64,000 nt of DNA from the NCBI RefSeq assembly GCF_028389875.1, contig NW_026907680.1, forward strand, positions 1,860,001 through 1,924,000, given 5' to 3'. Shown piece by piece: positions 34,601 through 45,612 of the stretch. Under the pieces are notes generated by a model, which searched no databases, was not told the origin of the DNA, and was given only the letters and a program-made list of their open reading frames with translations. The number at the start of each line of letters is the position of its first letter. The stretch's first letter is position 1. A program made the position numbers and the translations under genes. The DNA comes from Rhea pennata (Eukaryota; Chordata; Aves; Rheiformes; Rheidae).

Positions 34601-37600
34601 TCTGTGTGGGGGTTCTGCTGAGCTCTGTGCTGGCTCCCACCTTGTGAAGGCCTTTGTTCCACTAGGGGCCCAGGAATGGAGGCTGTTCTTTGCAGATGCT
34701 CTGCCCTGAGCTTGGGAGGGATTGCAAGGGCTGTGGAGGTCTAGATTAGAATTTCCTAAGAGGGTGGAAAGCTGGAGGAAAGGGGCCTTGTCTGATGTGC
34801 CTGCACAGGAGCCTGCTCAGGAGCTGTCAGACAGGTTGCAGTGTTGACCTGGAGGGTTTGCTTTGGAAAGCTGAGAAGGAGCTCTCTCCCCAGGGGTAGA
34901 GGGAAGGCCTGGAGCAGTGTGAGGAGGAAGCTTGTGGGCCTGCAGGCAGGCATGCTGGGTCCCTGCACTTCCTGAGGGAGTCTTCCAGGAGATGAGACCT
35001 GTCCTGCATATTCCCCCTTTGGGAAAGGCTGCTCTTCCTAGCAGCTGGGCCATGTGTCTGTGCGCCCAGAATTCACAGAAGCAGCAAAGGAAATGCGGGG
35101 CCCTTCCTTGCGAGTGGTATCTTTTTCTGGTTTACAGGTATGTGCTTGAGAGTGCCCCTCGAAGACCATCTGTGGGAGCTGTGAAGCCCACGTGGGAAGA
35201 GGAGAAGGGACTAGATGTTGCCAGCAGCAAGGAAGGTAATGGAGTGGCTGATGCCTGGCTGGGCTTTGCACCTTCTCTTTTGTTGGTCCTTGGCAGGGCA
35301 TTGGAGCCAAGGCTGCAGCACCGTGGCTCGCCTAGCATGAGGCACTAGAGGCAAGGCAGCTCAGCCCTGATGGGGAGTCGACAATTTGCTCACTTGTGCC
35401 AAGACTTCCTTCCACCTTCAAAGCAATTCGTTCTGCCCTTGCCTTCTGTGTTTCTCCTACACATTCCCAAAGCACAGCCTTTGGCTTGACTGTGTGTTTT
35501 CTTCCCTTCTGATTGCAGAGCATGTATCTGGCCAGCGCCTCCTCCAGCGAGAGAGGCAGCCTGAATCCAAAGTGGTGGCTACCAATGTGGAGGAAGGCAC
35601 GGTGGAGGAAGAGCCTCGAGGCAGGTGAGACACTTGGGGGAATGGCGGAGGGTGACCCTGTAGCCTTGTGTGTCTTGGAGGGTGATGTTTCCCTTGGACA
35701 CAAGGTCCTGAGGAGCTCTGAATGCCTTTTAAGCTCTGCCACGAGGACTAGGCCTCCCTCGCTGGTTGGGCAGACAAGAGCAAGTGCCTGGCAGAGCCTG
35801 CTCTTGGCTTTCTGCCCCCGCTGCCTCTGCTTCCAGCTTCCAGACCTTTGGGCAACTCAATGTAATTGGTCCTTCGGGAAGAGGAGGGCCTTTTCCCCTA
35901 GCCCATAGATGAAAGTAAGGAGAATGCTGCTCCTCTGTGGAGAGCAGGGCTGGGTGTCTCAGGGCAATTTTGGAGGCTGAGGAAGAGTCTGCATGCCCTT
36001 GTCAGGCCTTGTGAGGAGCTAAGTGGAAAAGCTCAACTGGTGTGAAGTGCAAGAGGGGTGTGCAGGGAATGCTGCTGGAGGGGAGGATGCCTTGGGTGAA
36101 TATCTCCCCAAAGCTGTGGTGTTTCCCCTTGGGCAATGCCCTTCCTTTGACTGCCAGCAGCAAGGAGGAAGGAGGGTCATTTCCAGGCAGCAGTCAGGGG
36201 TGGCGAGCAGCAGGCTCGAGAGGGTGTGGCCATGGCTCAGGCAGCCCTTAGAGGCAAGGACGAGTTGTTTGGGCACTTTGAAGAGGATGGGAAGGAGGGA
36301 CATGAGTGCCTGAAGACGGAAGGACTGCAAGGGACAGAGCAGTTATTCCCGGTTCCCTTTCTGAAGCTTCCAAGAAAGCTTGTCCTTGGGGGCCACACAG
36401 CAAAGGCTACTGGAGTGCTCAGGACAGTGGGTAATGGTGTGTGCTGGAGCCTGTCCTTGGAGCTGACGCTGCTGCTCTCCTTGGTGCCTGGAGAAAAAGT
36501 CCTACTGTGGGCACCCAGAGCTTTCCCTCGGGCACGCTGTGTAGCCCTGGGTGGTTGGGTGGTGGAGAGTCTCTGTGTCACACTTCCCCACGGTATGTAT
36601 TTGCAGCATGCTGCCAGCAATTCAGCCTAGCTCTGCAAAGGAGGATTTAGTGGGCTGGAGGAAGCAGCTGCCAGAGGCCAGAGCGGGAGCTGGCGGGCCT
36701 GAGATTGGCTATCAGAATTCAAGAGAGGTAGGTGCTCCTGATGGAGGTCCTTCTTTTGCCAGCTTGCTTTCTGCCAAAGCATCGTGGTGTGGGCACTGGC
36801 TGGACAACAGCCCTTCCCATGGGTTCCGCTGGGCCCTGCGTGACTGTCCCCGGGGTTTGCTGTCAAAGGCGCTGCTTGTGCTCTACTTCTGCAATGCATC
36901 TCTCATGACTCCTTCACTCTCCATTAACCTCTCCCAGCAGAGCCTCTGGGGCCCTCGCTCTAGTGGCCGTGGAACTGCTAGGCCTTTCTGCTATAGCAGA
37001 TGGAGAGATTCTGTTCAGCGGTGTGATTATTCAGATGCTTGGTTCAAACAGGAAAGGGATGTTCAGCCTTGCTGGGCTTCCCTTCAGGGTAAAAGAGCAC
37101 TGACAGGGAAGGGTCAGAGCAGAGGCTGAGAAAGAACCTTCCCTTCTGGGAAAACAGAGCTGCCGTAACCCCCACTGCCCTCTCTCATCCTCCCTAGCAG
37201 GACTGCCCTGCACATTGCCCTAGAGTTTAGTGAGCTGCCTTCCCCTGCACTTGCCTGCCTTGACTTCCCAATGCTCTGCTGGATTAGCCTCTTTGTGCTT
37301 GCCCTGGACATAATCCTGCCAGAGCTTTTAGACTTTTGCCTATATTCTCCTACAGCTGGTCTTGTGTGGAATGGAGGGGCTGCTGTGAGCCACAATGATG
37401 GGTATTTCAGAGTTTCTGAGAGGCAGCTTCTTCTTTTCTGAGTAGTGGAAACTTTAGCTGCCTTTGCCAGCAGCAAGATTCTTTCCTTGGCAGCATCTCA
37501 CCGGTGTTTCTCACCTTTGCAGATGCTGGAGATGAGGGACTCAGTCCTCGAAGCCAGCCAGAGGAGTGAGACTGAGGCCCCTTGTGCTCTTCCAAGTATT

Positions 37601-40600
37601 TTTCCAACGTGAGTACTTTGCCTTGCTTCTTTTCCCCTGACTGACGAAGGCAGCAGCCTCAGCACAGGTTTGTTACGGCTGCAGTGCCAGGGCTGGGGGA
37701 GGCTGCTCTGAAAGTGCTTTGGGAGCAAGACGTCCCAGCGGCTGCATCCCAGTGGCCTGCACGCATGCTCTGCCTTCATACAGGGTCTGTTGGAGGCCCT
37801 AAGCCAAGATTTATGCTGTCTCCCACCACGCAAGAGCTTTATTCTGGACTGCCTTGATGCCTTTCTCTGTCTTTGTCACTGGGTGCCCAGCAGCAATCCA
37901 TTGCCCATCCCGGAACACAGAGTCCTTGGGGCCATGGGGCAGTGACTAATGTAGTCGGCAGCACAGCGCGTAATGCTGTGCCTGGGAGCCTGTCCTGGCA
38001 GATGACCCTGCTGCTCGCCTCCCTGCATGGAGAGAAAATTTCACATTGGTTGTGTCCAGAGCTCTCCTTCAGGCATGACGTGCAGCCCTGGGTGTTTTGT
38101 TAGGGGGTGATCCCCGTTCCTGTGGATGTGACCCCAGTCAGTGGGACCCACGTGCTTCTGCTACAGAACTGCCTTCTGCGGCAGAAGCAGGTGCCCAACT
38201 TGTCAGGCTGAAATGGGGACCCTACTGCCCCTGTGCTCATGCCACCTCCCCACGGTGTGTATTTGCAGTCCACGCCTAGGCACCCCAGAGTGCTCTGCCC
38301 AGAAGGCAGTGCCAGGCGGGAGGAAGCCATCATCAGAAGCTGGAGCACCTACTGAGTGGCCTGGGAATGAAGTGGACGAGAATGCCAGAGCGGTAAGTGT
38401 CACTGCTGGGGGCCCTTCTTTTCCATCTTGCTTCCTGCAAACTCCTTGTGCTATGGGCGCTGGCTTGCAAGAGCCCTTCCCATGGGTTCACTGAGCCCTG
38501 CCCGACATCGCCCAGTCCTGCCTTCAAAGGCATCGGTGGTGAATGTAGTTTTGGAATGCACACGCTGTTGCACCTTGCTCTCCGTGAACACACCAGCAGA
38601 GCCTCTGGGGCCCTCCTGCTGGTGGCACTGGAAGTGCTGGGCCTTTCTGTGATAGAAAGTGAAGAGCTTCTGCTCAGCTCTGTGATAATTCAGATGCTTG
38701 TTTCAAGCAGGAAAGGGATGTTCAGCCTTTCTGGGCTTCCCTTCAGGGAAAAAGGGTGCTGACAGGAAGGCTCCCGGGAAGGCTCAGAGCAGAGGCTGGG
38801 GAAGAACCTTCCCTTCTGGAGAAGCTTCTGAGCTGGCTTCCCCTGCGCTTGCCTCCCTTGATGTCTCCGTTCTGTCCTGGATCAGCCTTTTGGCTCTTCC
38901 CTTGACAAAAGCCTGCCAGAACATTTAGCTCTTTGCCCATATTCCCCTGCAGCTGCTCTTGTGTGGAATGGAGGGGCTGCTGTGAGCAAGAGCAAAGGGT
39001 CAACGGCTGTTTCTGCAATTCTGAGAGGCAGCTTCTTCTCTGAAGCATGGAAACATGGGCTGCCCTTGCCAGCAGCAAGATCCTTTCCTTGGCAGCATCT
39101 CACCTCTCTTTCTCACCTTTGCAGATGAAAATACGCAGGGATTCAATCCTGACAGCCACTAAAGCAGCTCCGATTGTGTCCCCTGCACCTCTTCCAAACA
39201 TGTTCCTAAGGTGAGTACTTTCCCTTCCTTCTTTCCCCTCTCCCTGACAAAGGCAGCAGCCTCTCCGCACAGGTTTGTTAGGGCTGCATTGCCAGGGCTG
39301 GGGGAGGCTGCTCTGAAAGTGCTTTGGGAGCAAAAATTCCAAGCGGCTGGGTCCCAGTGACCTGCATGCATGCTCTGCCTTCATCTGGGCTCTGTGGGTG
39401 GGGAGAGGGTTCTGCAGAGCTCTGTGCTGCCTCCCACTATGCAGGAGCTTAATGCTTGACGGTCTTGATGCCTTTGTCCTTCTTCAACACTGGGTGCCCA
39501 GCAACAACCTATTGCCCATCCCTGAACACAGAGTGTTCAGGTCTTATGTAGCTGACAGGACAGCAGGTAATGCTGTGCCTTGGAGCCTGTCCTGGCAGAT
39601 GACCCTGCTGCTCTCCTCACTGCCTGGAGAGAGTCTCCCTTGGGCTCCTGGAGCTCTCCTTCAGGCATGACGTGCAGCCCCAGGTGTTTTGGTGGGAGGT
39701 GGTGCTCTGATGTGGCCGCAGTCAGTGGGAGCCCTGTGCTTCTGCTGCAGAATTGCCTTCTGCTGCAGGAGCAGGTGTGAAGCTGGTGAGGGCCAGGTGG
39801 GGACCCTACTCTCCCTGTGCTCATATCACCTCTCCGCGGTGTGTATTTGCAGGCCAGTGCCAGTCACCTTAGAGTGCTTTGCACAGAGTGCAGCAGCAGC
39901 GGGCAGGAAGAAGGAACGGAGAGAAGCCCGAGCACTAGCTGCATGTCCTCTGAGCGAGGGGCGTCAGAGGTCTGGTGTGGTAAGTGCTCCTCATTGAGTC
40001 AGGCCCTTCATGTGCCAGCCTGCTTTCTGCCCAGGCCTTGTGCTATGGGCGCTGTCTGTACAAGAGCCCTTCCCATGGGCTCTGCTGAACCTTGCAAGAC
40101 TTGGCCCGGGGCTTGCCTTCACAGGCACCGCTTGTGCTCCAGGTTTGCAATATAGCTCTTGCTGCTGCGCCCTCCTTGAACACACCAGCAGAGGCACCGG
40201 GGTCCCGTTTTTGATTGCCTCTGAACTGCAGAGCCTTTCTGCGATAGAAAATTCAGTTTCTGCTCAGTTGAGTGATTATTGAGATGCTGGGTGCAAATGA
40301 GAACGGGATGTTCAGTGTGACTGGTCTTTCCTTCAGGGCAGTAGGGTGTTTGCAGGAAGGCGCATGGGAAGGGTCAGAGCAGAGCCTGAGAAATAATTTT
40401 CCCTTCTGGGAAAAGAGACCTGCTGTAGCCCCCACTGCCCCCTCCTGTCCTCCCTAGCAGGACTGCCCTGCACATTGCCCTTAATCTTAGTCAGCGGCCC
40501 TCCCCTGTGCTGCCCTCCCTCAGTCTCTCCCCTAGGCAAGAACTGCTCTCCTGGATCAGCCTCTTGGCTCTTGCCCTGGACAAAAGCCTGCCAGAGCTTT

Positions 40601-43600
40601 TCCCCATTTGCCTGTATGTCCAGGGAGCAGCTATTGTGTAGAATGGAGGGGTTGCAGTGAGCAAGAGAGAAGGTTGTTTCTGCTGTTCTGAGAAGCAGCT
40701 TCTTCTCTGAACAGTGCAAACATTGGCTGCCCTTGTGAGCAGCAAGATCCTCTTCTTGGCAGCATCTCACCTGTGTTTCTCCCCTGTGCAGATGCTGGAG
40801 ATGAGAGACTCGATCCTTGCAGCCACCAAAGCCCTCGATGTCCAGGCCCGTACTCCCCGCCGCCATATGTTTCCAACGTGAGTATATTTGTTGGCTCCCT
40901 AGCCTCCAGTTTAGCAAGAGAGCATCTTCTCGGCGCAGGTTTGTTAGGGCTGCAGTGCCAGGGCTGGCGAAGGCTGCTCTGAAAGTGCTTTGGGAGCAAG
41001 ACTTCCCAGCGACAGTGTCCCTGTGACCTCCAGGCATGCTCTGCCTTCATGTGGGCTCTGTGGGGGGCTTTGGCCAACTCTGTGCTGGCTCCCACCACAC
41101 AAGGGCTTTATTCTGGGCTGCCTTCATGCCTTTCTCCTTCTCTGTTGCTGGGTGCCCAGCAGCAATCCATTGCCCATCCCGGAACACCGAGTCCTTGGGG
41201 CCACGGAGCAGTGGCTAATGCAGTTGACAGGACACAGGTAATGGTGTGAGTTGGAGGCTGTCCTTGTAGGGGACCCTGCTGCTCTCCTTGCTGCCTGGAG
41301 AGAAAGTCTCGCTGTGGGCACCCGGAGCTCTCCAGCGGGCACATTGTGTAGCTGTGGGTGTTTTGGCGGGAGGTGATTTCCGTGTCTGTGGATGTGATCC
41401 CCGTCAGTGGAACCCCCATGCTGCTGCTGCAGAACTGCCTTCTGCTGCAGAGGCAGGTGCCCCCCTTGGGAGCGCTGCGTGGAGTCCAAACTCCCCAGCT
41501 TCCCCGGGCTCATGCCACCTCCCTGGTGCCTATTTGCAGGATGTTTTCCACCACCCCAGAGTGTTTTGCCAAATGGCCGGCCCCAGGCTCCTGGCAACAA
41601 CCGCCACGCGCTAGAGTGCGAGCTGTGTGGGCTGTGAATGAAAGCGCTCCGAAGGCAAGACAGGTAGGTGCTCCTCCCTGAGCTCCTTTGTCTGCAGAAG
41701 CATTCTTCTCTGGGACAAGAGCCCTTCCCATGGGCTCTGCTGAGCCCTGGCTGACTTGGCCCAGGGCTTGCCTTCAAAGGCACTGCTTGGGCTCTAGTTT
41801 TGCAATATAGCTCTTGCTGCTGCGCCCTCCTCGAACACTCCAGCAGAGCCCCTGGGACCCTCTCTTTTTTTCTGGCCATGGTAGTGCTGGGGTTTTCATT
41901 GAGAGACCATGGAGAGTTTCTGCTCAGCTGTGTGATTATTGAGATGCTTGGTGCGAATGAGAAGGGGATGTTCAGCATGGCTGGTCTTCCCTTCAGGGCA
42001 ATAGGGTGCTGGCAGGAAGGCTCAGGAGAAGGTCACAAAGCCTGGGACATGTTGCGGTGCCCCTTGCTCTTCTGCTGCTGGGGCGGCAGCAGCCGTTGTC
42101 CGGCGGGGTGCCCCAGGCCAGGTCAGAGCCAGGGGCCTGGTGATTGCCGAGGTCCTGCAGTCCCTGGATGCTGGCGAGGAGCATGTGGAGAGCAGCGGAG
42201 TGGACTTGGAAGTGGGGCACATTGCACAGTGTGGAGTTGTCTTGCAGGTGCAGCAGGGTGCTGAGAATCTGGCTGAAGAAAAGCCCAGTATTCAGAAGAT
42301 TGTCCAATACCAGCTGGGAGAAGACAAGCAAGTGACCCTGAAGGTCTACTTCTCCTGCCTAGAGGAAGAGGAGGAAGGGCTGGACAGTCAAGAGGGGCCT
42401 TGCAAGACAGGGCAGGTATGTGGCAGCTCCAGGAGAAGCCTGGCAGAACTGAGGGGCAGTGAGGCAGCAAGGGGTGCCACTTGTAATCCCGGAGCCACTG
42501 TGCTGCCTAGAGCGTGCTGTGACTTTTTCTGACATGAGATTTATGTGGCTTAAAGCTTGTCACTAAGTCCCTCCTTGCAGCACTCAGCAAATGCCCAGCA
42601 CTGCTGTGGACCTGAAGGGCTGTGGCTGCAAATGGGAGCAGGGTTGAGGGAGTAGAGGAGGAGATAAGCAGGAGGGCTCTGAGGCCGAGTGAGAGAGACA
42701 AGGTGTCAGTGCGGCTGCAGCCCCATTGCCCCATGAGCAAGCCACAGGGCTGGCCTGGGCTCAGCCTTGCCTTCCAGCCAAGGGGCAGCTGTTGAGTGCT
42801 GAGAATGGCCTCCAACAGTGGCACCTGCAAGATCTGAGCAGCTGAGCGCAAAGGGATGCTTCCAGCATTGGTGTGCCCCTTTGCAAAGCTCTCCCTGACT
42901 GCTGAAGCCAAGACGACACAGGTACCTGCCAGTCCTGGTACCAGCAGCCTCCGCCACGGGCTGATGAGCTGTGTCCAAACAAGCTCCCCTGTCCCATGAC
43001 GGTGAGGCTGGCAACACCCTCAGAAGCTCCTGCAAACATCCCTGGCCCTCACGAGTCTGCAGTCTTCCTGGGCTTTCTGGCAGGGCAGAACACAGCCTGT
43101 TCTTTCTGCCTCCTTGTGCAGGGGGAAGAAGAGCCGTGTGCAGAGACACAGGCAGGCAGAAGAAAGAGCAGCAGCAGTGGCAAAGAGACCAGCAGAGCCA
43201 GTTTTAGCAGAAGACACAGCAGCAGTGGCAAAGAGCCCAGCAGAGCCAGTTTCAGCAGAAGACGCAGCAGCAGTGGCAGGGGCAGTATCAGCGGCAGTGT
43301 CAGCGGGAGACCCAGAGGCAGCGGCAGTGGAAGCCCCACTGCAAAAGAGAACGGCAGCCCCAGTGTCAGTAGCAGGCAGCGTGGCAGTGGCAGCGGGAGC
43401 CCCGGTGGCAGGCAGAGCGGCAGCCCCAGTGTCAGCGGCAGGGGCAGTGGAAGCCCCACTGTCAGACCAAGCGGCAGCCCCAGTGTCAGTAGCAGGCAGC
43501 GTGGCAGTGGCAGCGGGAGCCCCGGTGGCAGGCAGAGCGGCAGCCCCAGTGTCAGCGGCAGGGGCAGTGGAAGCCCCACTGTCAGACCAAGCGGCAGCCC

Positions 43601-44183
43601 AAGTGCCAGTGCCGGACAGAGTGGCAGTGGCACTGGAAGCCCCACTGTCAGAGACAGCGGCAGCCCCAGTGGCAGCGGCAGGGGCAGTGGAAGCCCCACT
43701 GCCAGAGACAGCGGCAGCCCCAGTGGCAGCGGCAGTGGCACTGGAAGCCCCACTGTCAGACCAAGTGGCAGCGGCAGTGGCAGTGCCGGACACAGCGGCA
43801 GTGGAACTGGAAGCCCCAGTGGCAGACGCAGCAGCAGATCCACTGGCGGTGGCAGCGTCACTGGAAGCCCCAGTGGCGGGCACAGCGGCAGCCCAAGTGC
43901 CAGCGGCAAACACAGCGGCAGTGACAGTGGGAGCTGCAATGTTGGACACAGCGAGAAACCCGCTCGTAGCAGCAGTGGCAGTGGAAGCTCCAATGCTGGA
44001 CACAACGGCAGCCCCACTGGCAGTGGCAGCGGCACACGAAGACCCAGTGTCAGACAGAGCATCAACGGCAGTGGGAGCCCCAGGGGCAGCGGCAGTGGCC
44101 ACAGCAGCAGCCACAACGGAAGCAGCAGCAGCACTGCTTGTGAGCCACGCGAGCACCCAGGAAGTTCTCTGAAGCTGAATTAA
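31632..44183 (+). CDS. CCDC81-like: CCDC81-like gene, copy III (complete open splice path)
   Basis: Proposed coding exons: 31632-31698, 31876-31937, 32476-32632, 33426-33682, 34328-34413, 35138-35235, 35519-35624, 36607-36727, 37523-37608, 38269-38392, 39125-39210, 39853-39979, 40792-40877, 41540-41663, 42122-42415 and 43122-44183. All have AG/GT borders and matching phases, totalling 2943 nt (980 residues). Exons 2-3 encode the first HU-type domain (VPIWEGVSNYIQEKLVLNK, then DVRIIPLGTFSVV and RPAFRLSSNLVDLHGLSHEE). Exon 4 encodes the second (AVAISVPWKTVAACVEETV, LLFKGIGVLLIEGKEVTMWF). Exon 5 (RHSVLASTQ, GSLIVFPT) also matches the region after the second domain of CCDC81. CCDC81 is a centrosome/cilium-associated protein. 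Exons 8-14 are alternating 86-nt and 121-127-nt modules. Exon 15 is acidic and the last exon is Ser/Gly-rich. An optional 78-nt exon at 41160-41237 keeps frame. HU exons are sure (0.9); the repeated middle exons are a best reading, because other frames of the 121-127-nt exons look ancestrally coiled-coil. Confidence 0.7.
36607..41663 (+). repeat. Tandem intragenic exon-module duplication in CCDC81-like copy III
   Basis: Three to four units of about 1.6-1.7 kb repeat intron and exon sequence in order. 86-nt exons lie at 37523, 39125 and 40792 (each ATG..., ending before GTGAGT, related to exon 5 at 34328). Exons of 121-127 nt lie at 36607, 38269, 39853 and 41540. Introns between them are also alike, for example GTTTGTTAGGGCTGCAG followed by CCAGGGCTGG at 37666, 39272 and 40937. 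The 86-nt and 121-127-nt exons have complementary phases (0 to 2, 2 to 0), so units can be gained or lost without a frame shift. Confidence 0.75.
43150..44130 (+). repeat. 60-bp (20-codon) Ser/Gly-rich array with a 120-bp higher-order repeat
   Basis: Units starting GGCAGTGGAAGCCCCACT recur every 60 bp between 43321 and 43740. The 60 bases at 43381-43440 and 43501-43560 are identical and lie inside an almost perfect 120-bp tandem pair (43351-43470 and 43471-43590). The splice-consistent frame encodes S-G-S-P-S-V-S-x-R type repeats, Ser about half of the residues, with scattered Arg. The array ends with the unique C-terminus CEPREHPGSSLKLN. Confidence 0.9.
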
Positions 44184-45221
44184 ACCAACTGCCCCAAGTC
44201 GGGTGGCTCTTGGCTGGGTGTGTGGTGAGCTCGTCCGTTTGCAGCGTGGGAGCTTTGGGGAGGCCTGAAGAGCAGAGCTGAGGAGTCAGGGCTCAGGGGC
44301 TGCTGCCAGGGCAGCTCGCCGCCGCGGTCGTGCTGTGGCTCTTTGGCTGCAGCTGCGGTGGCTGTGGCCTAGGGGTGTGCTGCGTCTTGTTGGTGCTGGA
44401 GAGAGGCGTGGAGAGGGCCCTGCCATGGCCAACGCATGTCCTGGGGCCAGGGGGCCTGTGGGGAGAGGAGGAAAAAGCTGCTGTATGCCTCTGAGGGGAG
44501 GAAGTGCTTGAGCCTGGGCCCCCTTGCTGGGGCCCAGTGCTGGCTGCGTGGTGGGAGGGAACTGCCAGCTCTTGTGTGTGTCTTGGGTGCCCTTGAGTGC
44601 TGGGCTTTTGTGGGTGTGAGGGGAAGAAAGCGGGTGCCCCAGGCCAGAAGGCGAAGTGGCCACCCCGGAGGCTTCGTGCCAACAGAGTCCATGGCCACCT
44701 GGGCTGTAGCACCCAGGAACTAGTGGAGTTGCAGAGCCGGAGGGCAGGTAGGAAGGAGAGCAGCAGAGCCCAGAGGCTGGCCTTGAGGCGAGCAGGCTTC
44801 CCCTTCTGCAGAGACCTGCTAGGGGGATGCCAGGGGAGGCAGCTCAGAAGGGCAAAGGAGCTCAGGAAAGCTGGCAGGCCTTTAAGCTGCTGAAGGAGAG
44901 CCTCCTCCAAGTGCCACTCTGCTCCACCTTGACACTCTAGCAAGCCCAAGTCAGGGCAAAGCCTACGGCCCCTCACTAGCAATGGCGATTCTGGAGGACC
45001 AGGCTTCATCGTTCCATCTGGTACGTGCGCATCTGCAAATGCAGGAGCTTTGCTTGAGCGCCTGCTCAGGGAGACTTTCATCAGCACTTCATGAGCACGC
45101 AGTCCCCTTCTCTCTGCAGGCTGACAAGCCTCAGTAAGGATCCGCACCTCAGACCAGCTTCTAGCCTCTTTGTCCTCCACACATTTTCCATTTCCCCCAC
45201 AGCAGGAGCTGCGAGAGAAAG
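44184..45221. other. 3' flank of CCDC81-like copy III
   Basis: Inverted counterpart of 2961-3998, with a shorter match at 18134-18755. It holds ORFs up to 330 codons on the minus strand and others in competing frames; none shows a recognisable domain. No gene is claimed. No clear AATAAA for the upstream gene was identified near 44184. Confidence 0.55.
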
Positions 45222-45612
45222 CGCCCATCACAGAATCATCGAAGGATGGAGGTTGGAAGGGGCCTCTGGAGATCATCTCGTCCAACCCCCCTGCTCAAGC
45301 AGGGTCACCTACAGCACACTGCACAGGATCACCACCAGGCAGCCTCTGAATGTCTCCAGAGAAGGAAACTCCACTGCCTCTCTGGACAACCTTTCCAATG
45401 CTCGGTCACTCTCACCAGAAAGACGTTTTTCCTCAGAGTCAGGTGGAGCTCCCTGTGTTCTTGTTCGTGCCCACTGCCGCTTCTCCTAGCACTTGGCACC
45501 ACAGAAAAGAGCCCGCTCCCATCCTCTTGACACCCTCCCTTGAGGTATTTGTAGACATGGGTAAGATCTCCTCTCAGGCTTCTCTTCTGGAGGCTAAACA
45601 AGCACAGCCCTT
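45222..45612 (-). mobile_element. CR1 LINE 3' fragment
   Basis: Minus-orientation CR1 3' end: ATCACAGAATCATCGAAGGA, GGTTGGAAGGGGCCTCTGGA and CCTGCTCAAGCAGGGTCACC, then further 3' UTR up to about 45612. It is the same insertion as at 2816-2960, where less of it is kept. Confidence 0.92.

Noticed and set aside
34490..34618. A possible extra CCDC81-like exon after exon 5 (starting GTTTGGTCGAGG)
   Set aside because: It joins in phase but runs into TGA without a good donor, and its equivalents in other units also end in stops. Exon 5 joins 35138 in frame without it.
43020..44172. Long Leu/Pro-, Ala/Val- and Ala/Thr-rich ORFs on both strands over the Ser/Gly exon
   Set aside because: The 60-bp period keeps several frames open. 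Only the Ser/Gly frame agrees with the splice phase and with the shared C-terminus of the paralogues.
44293..45285. A 330-codon minus-strand ORF, with equivalents at 2890-3813 and 18220-18615
   Set aside because: Similar ORFs exist in other frames of the same duplicated flank and no domain is recognised; copies are too young for openness to mean much.
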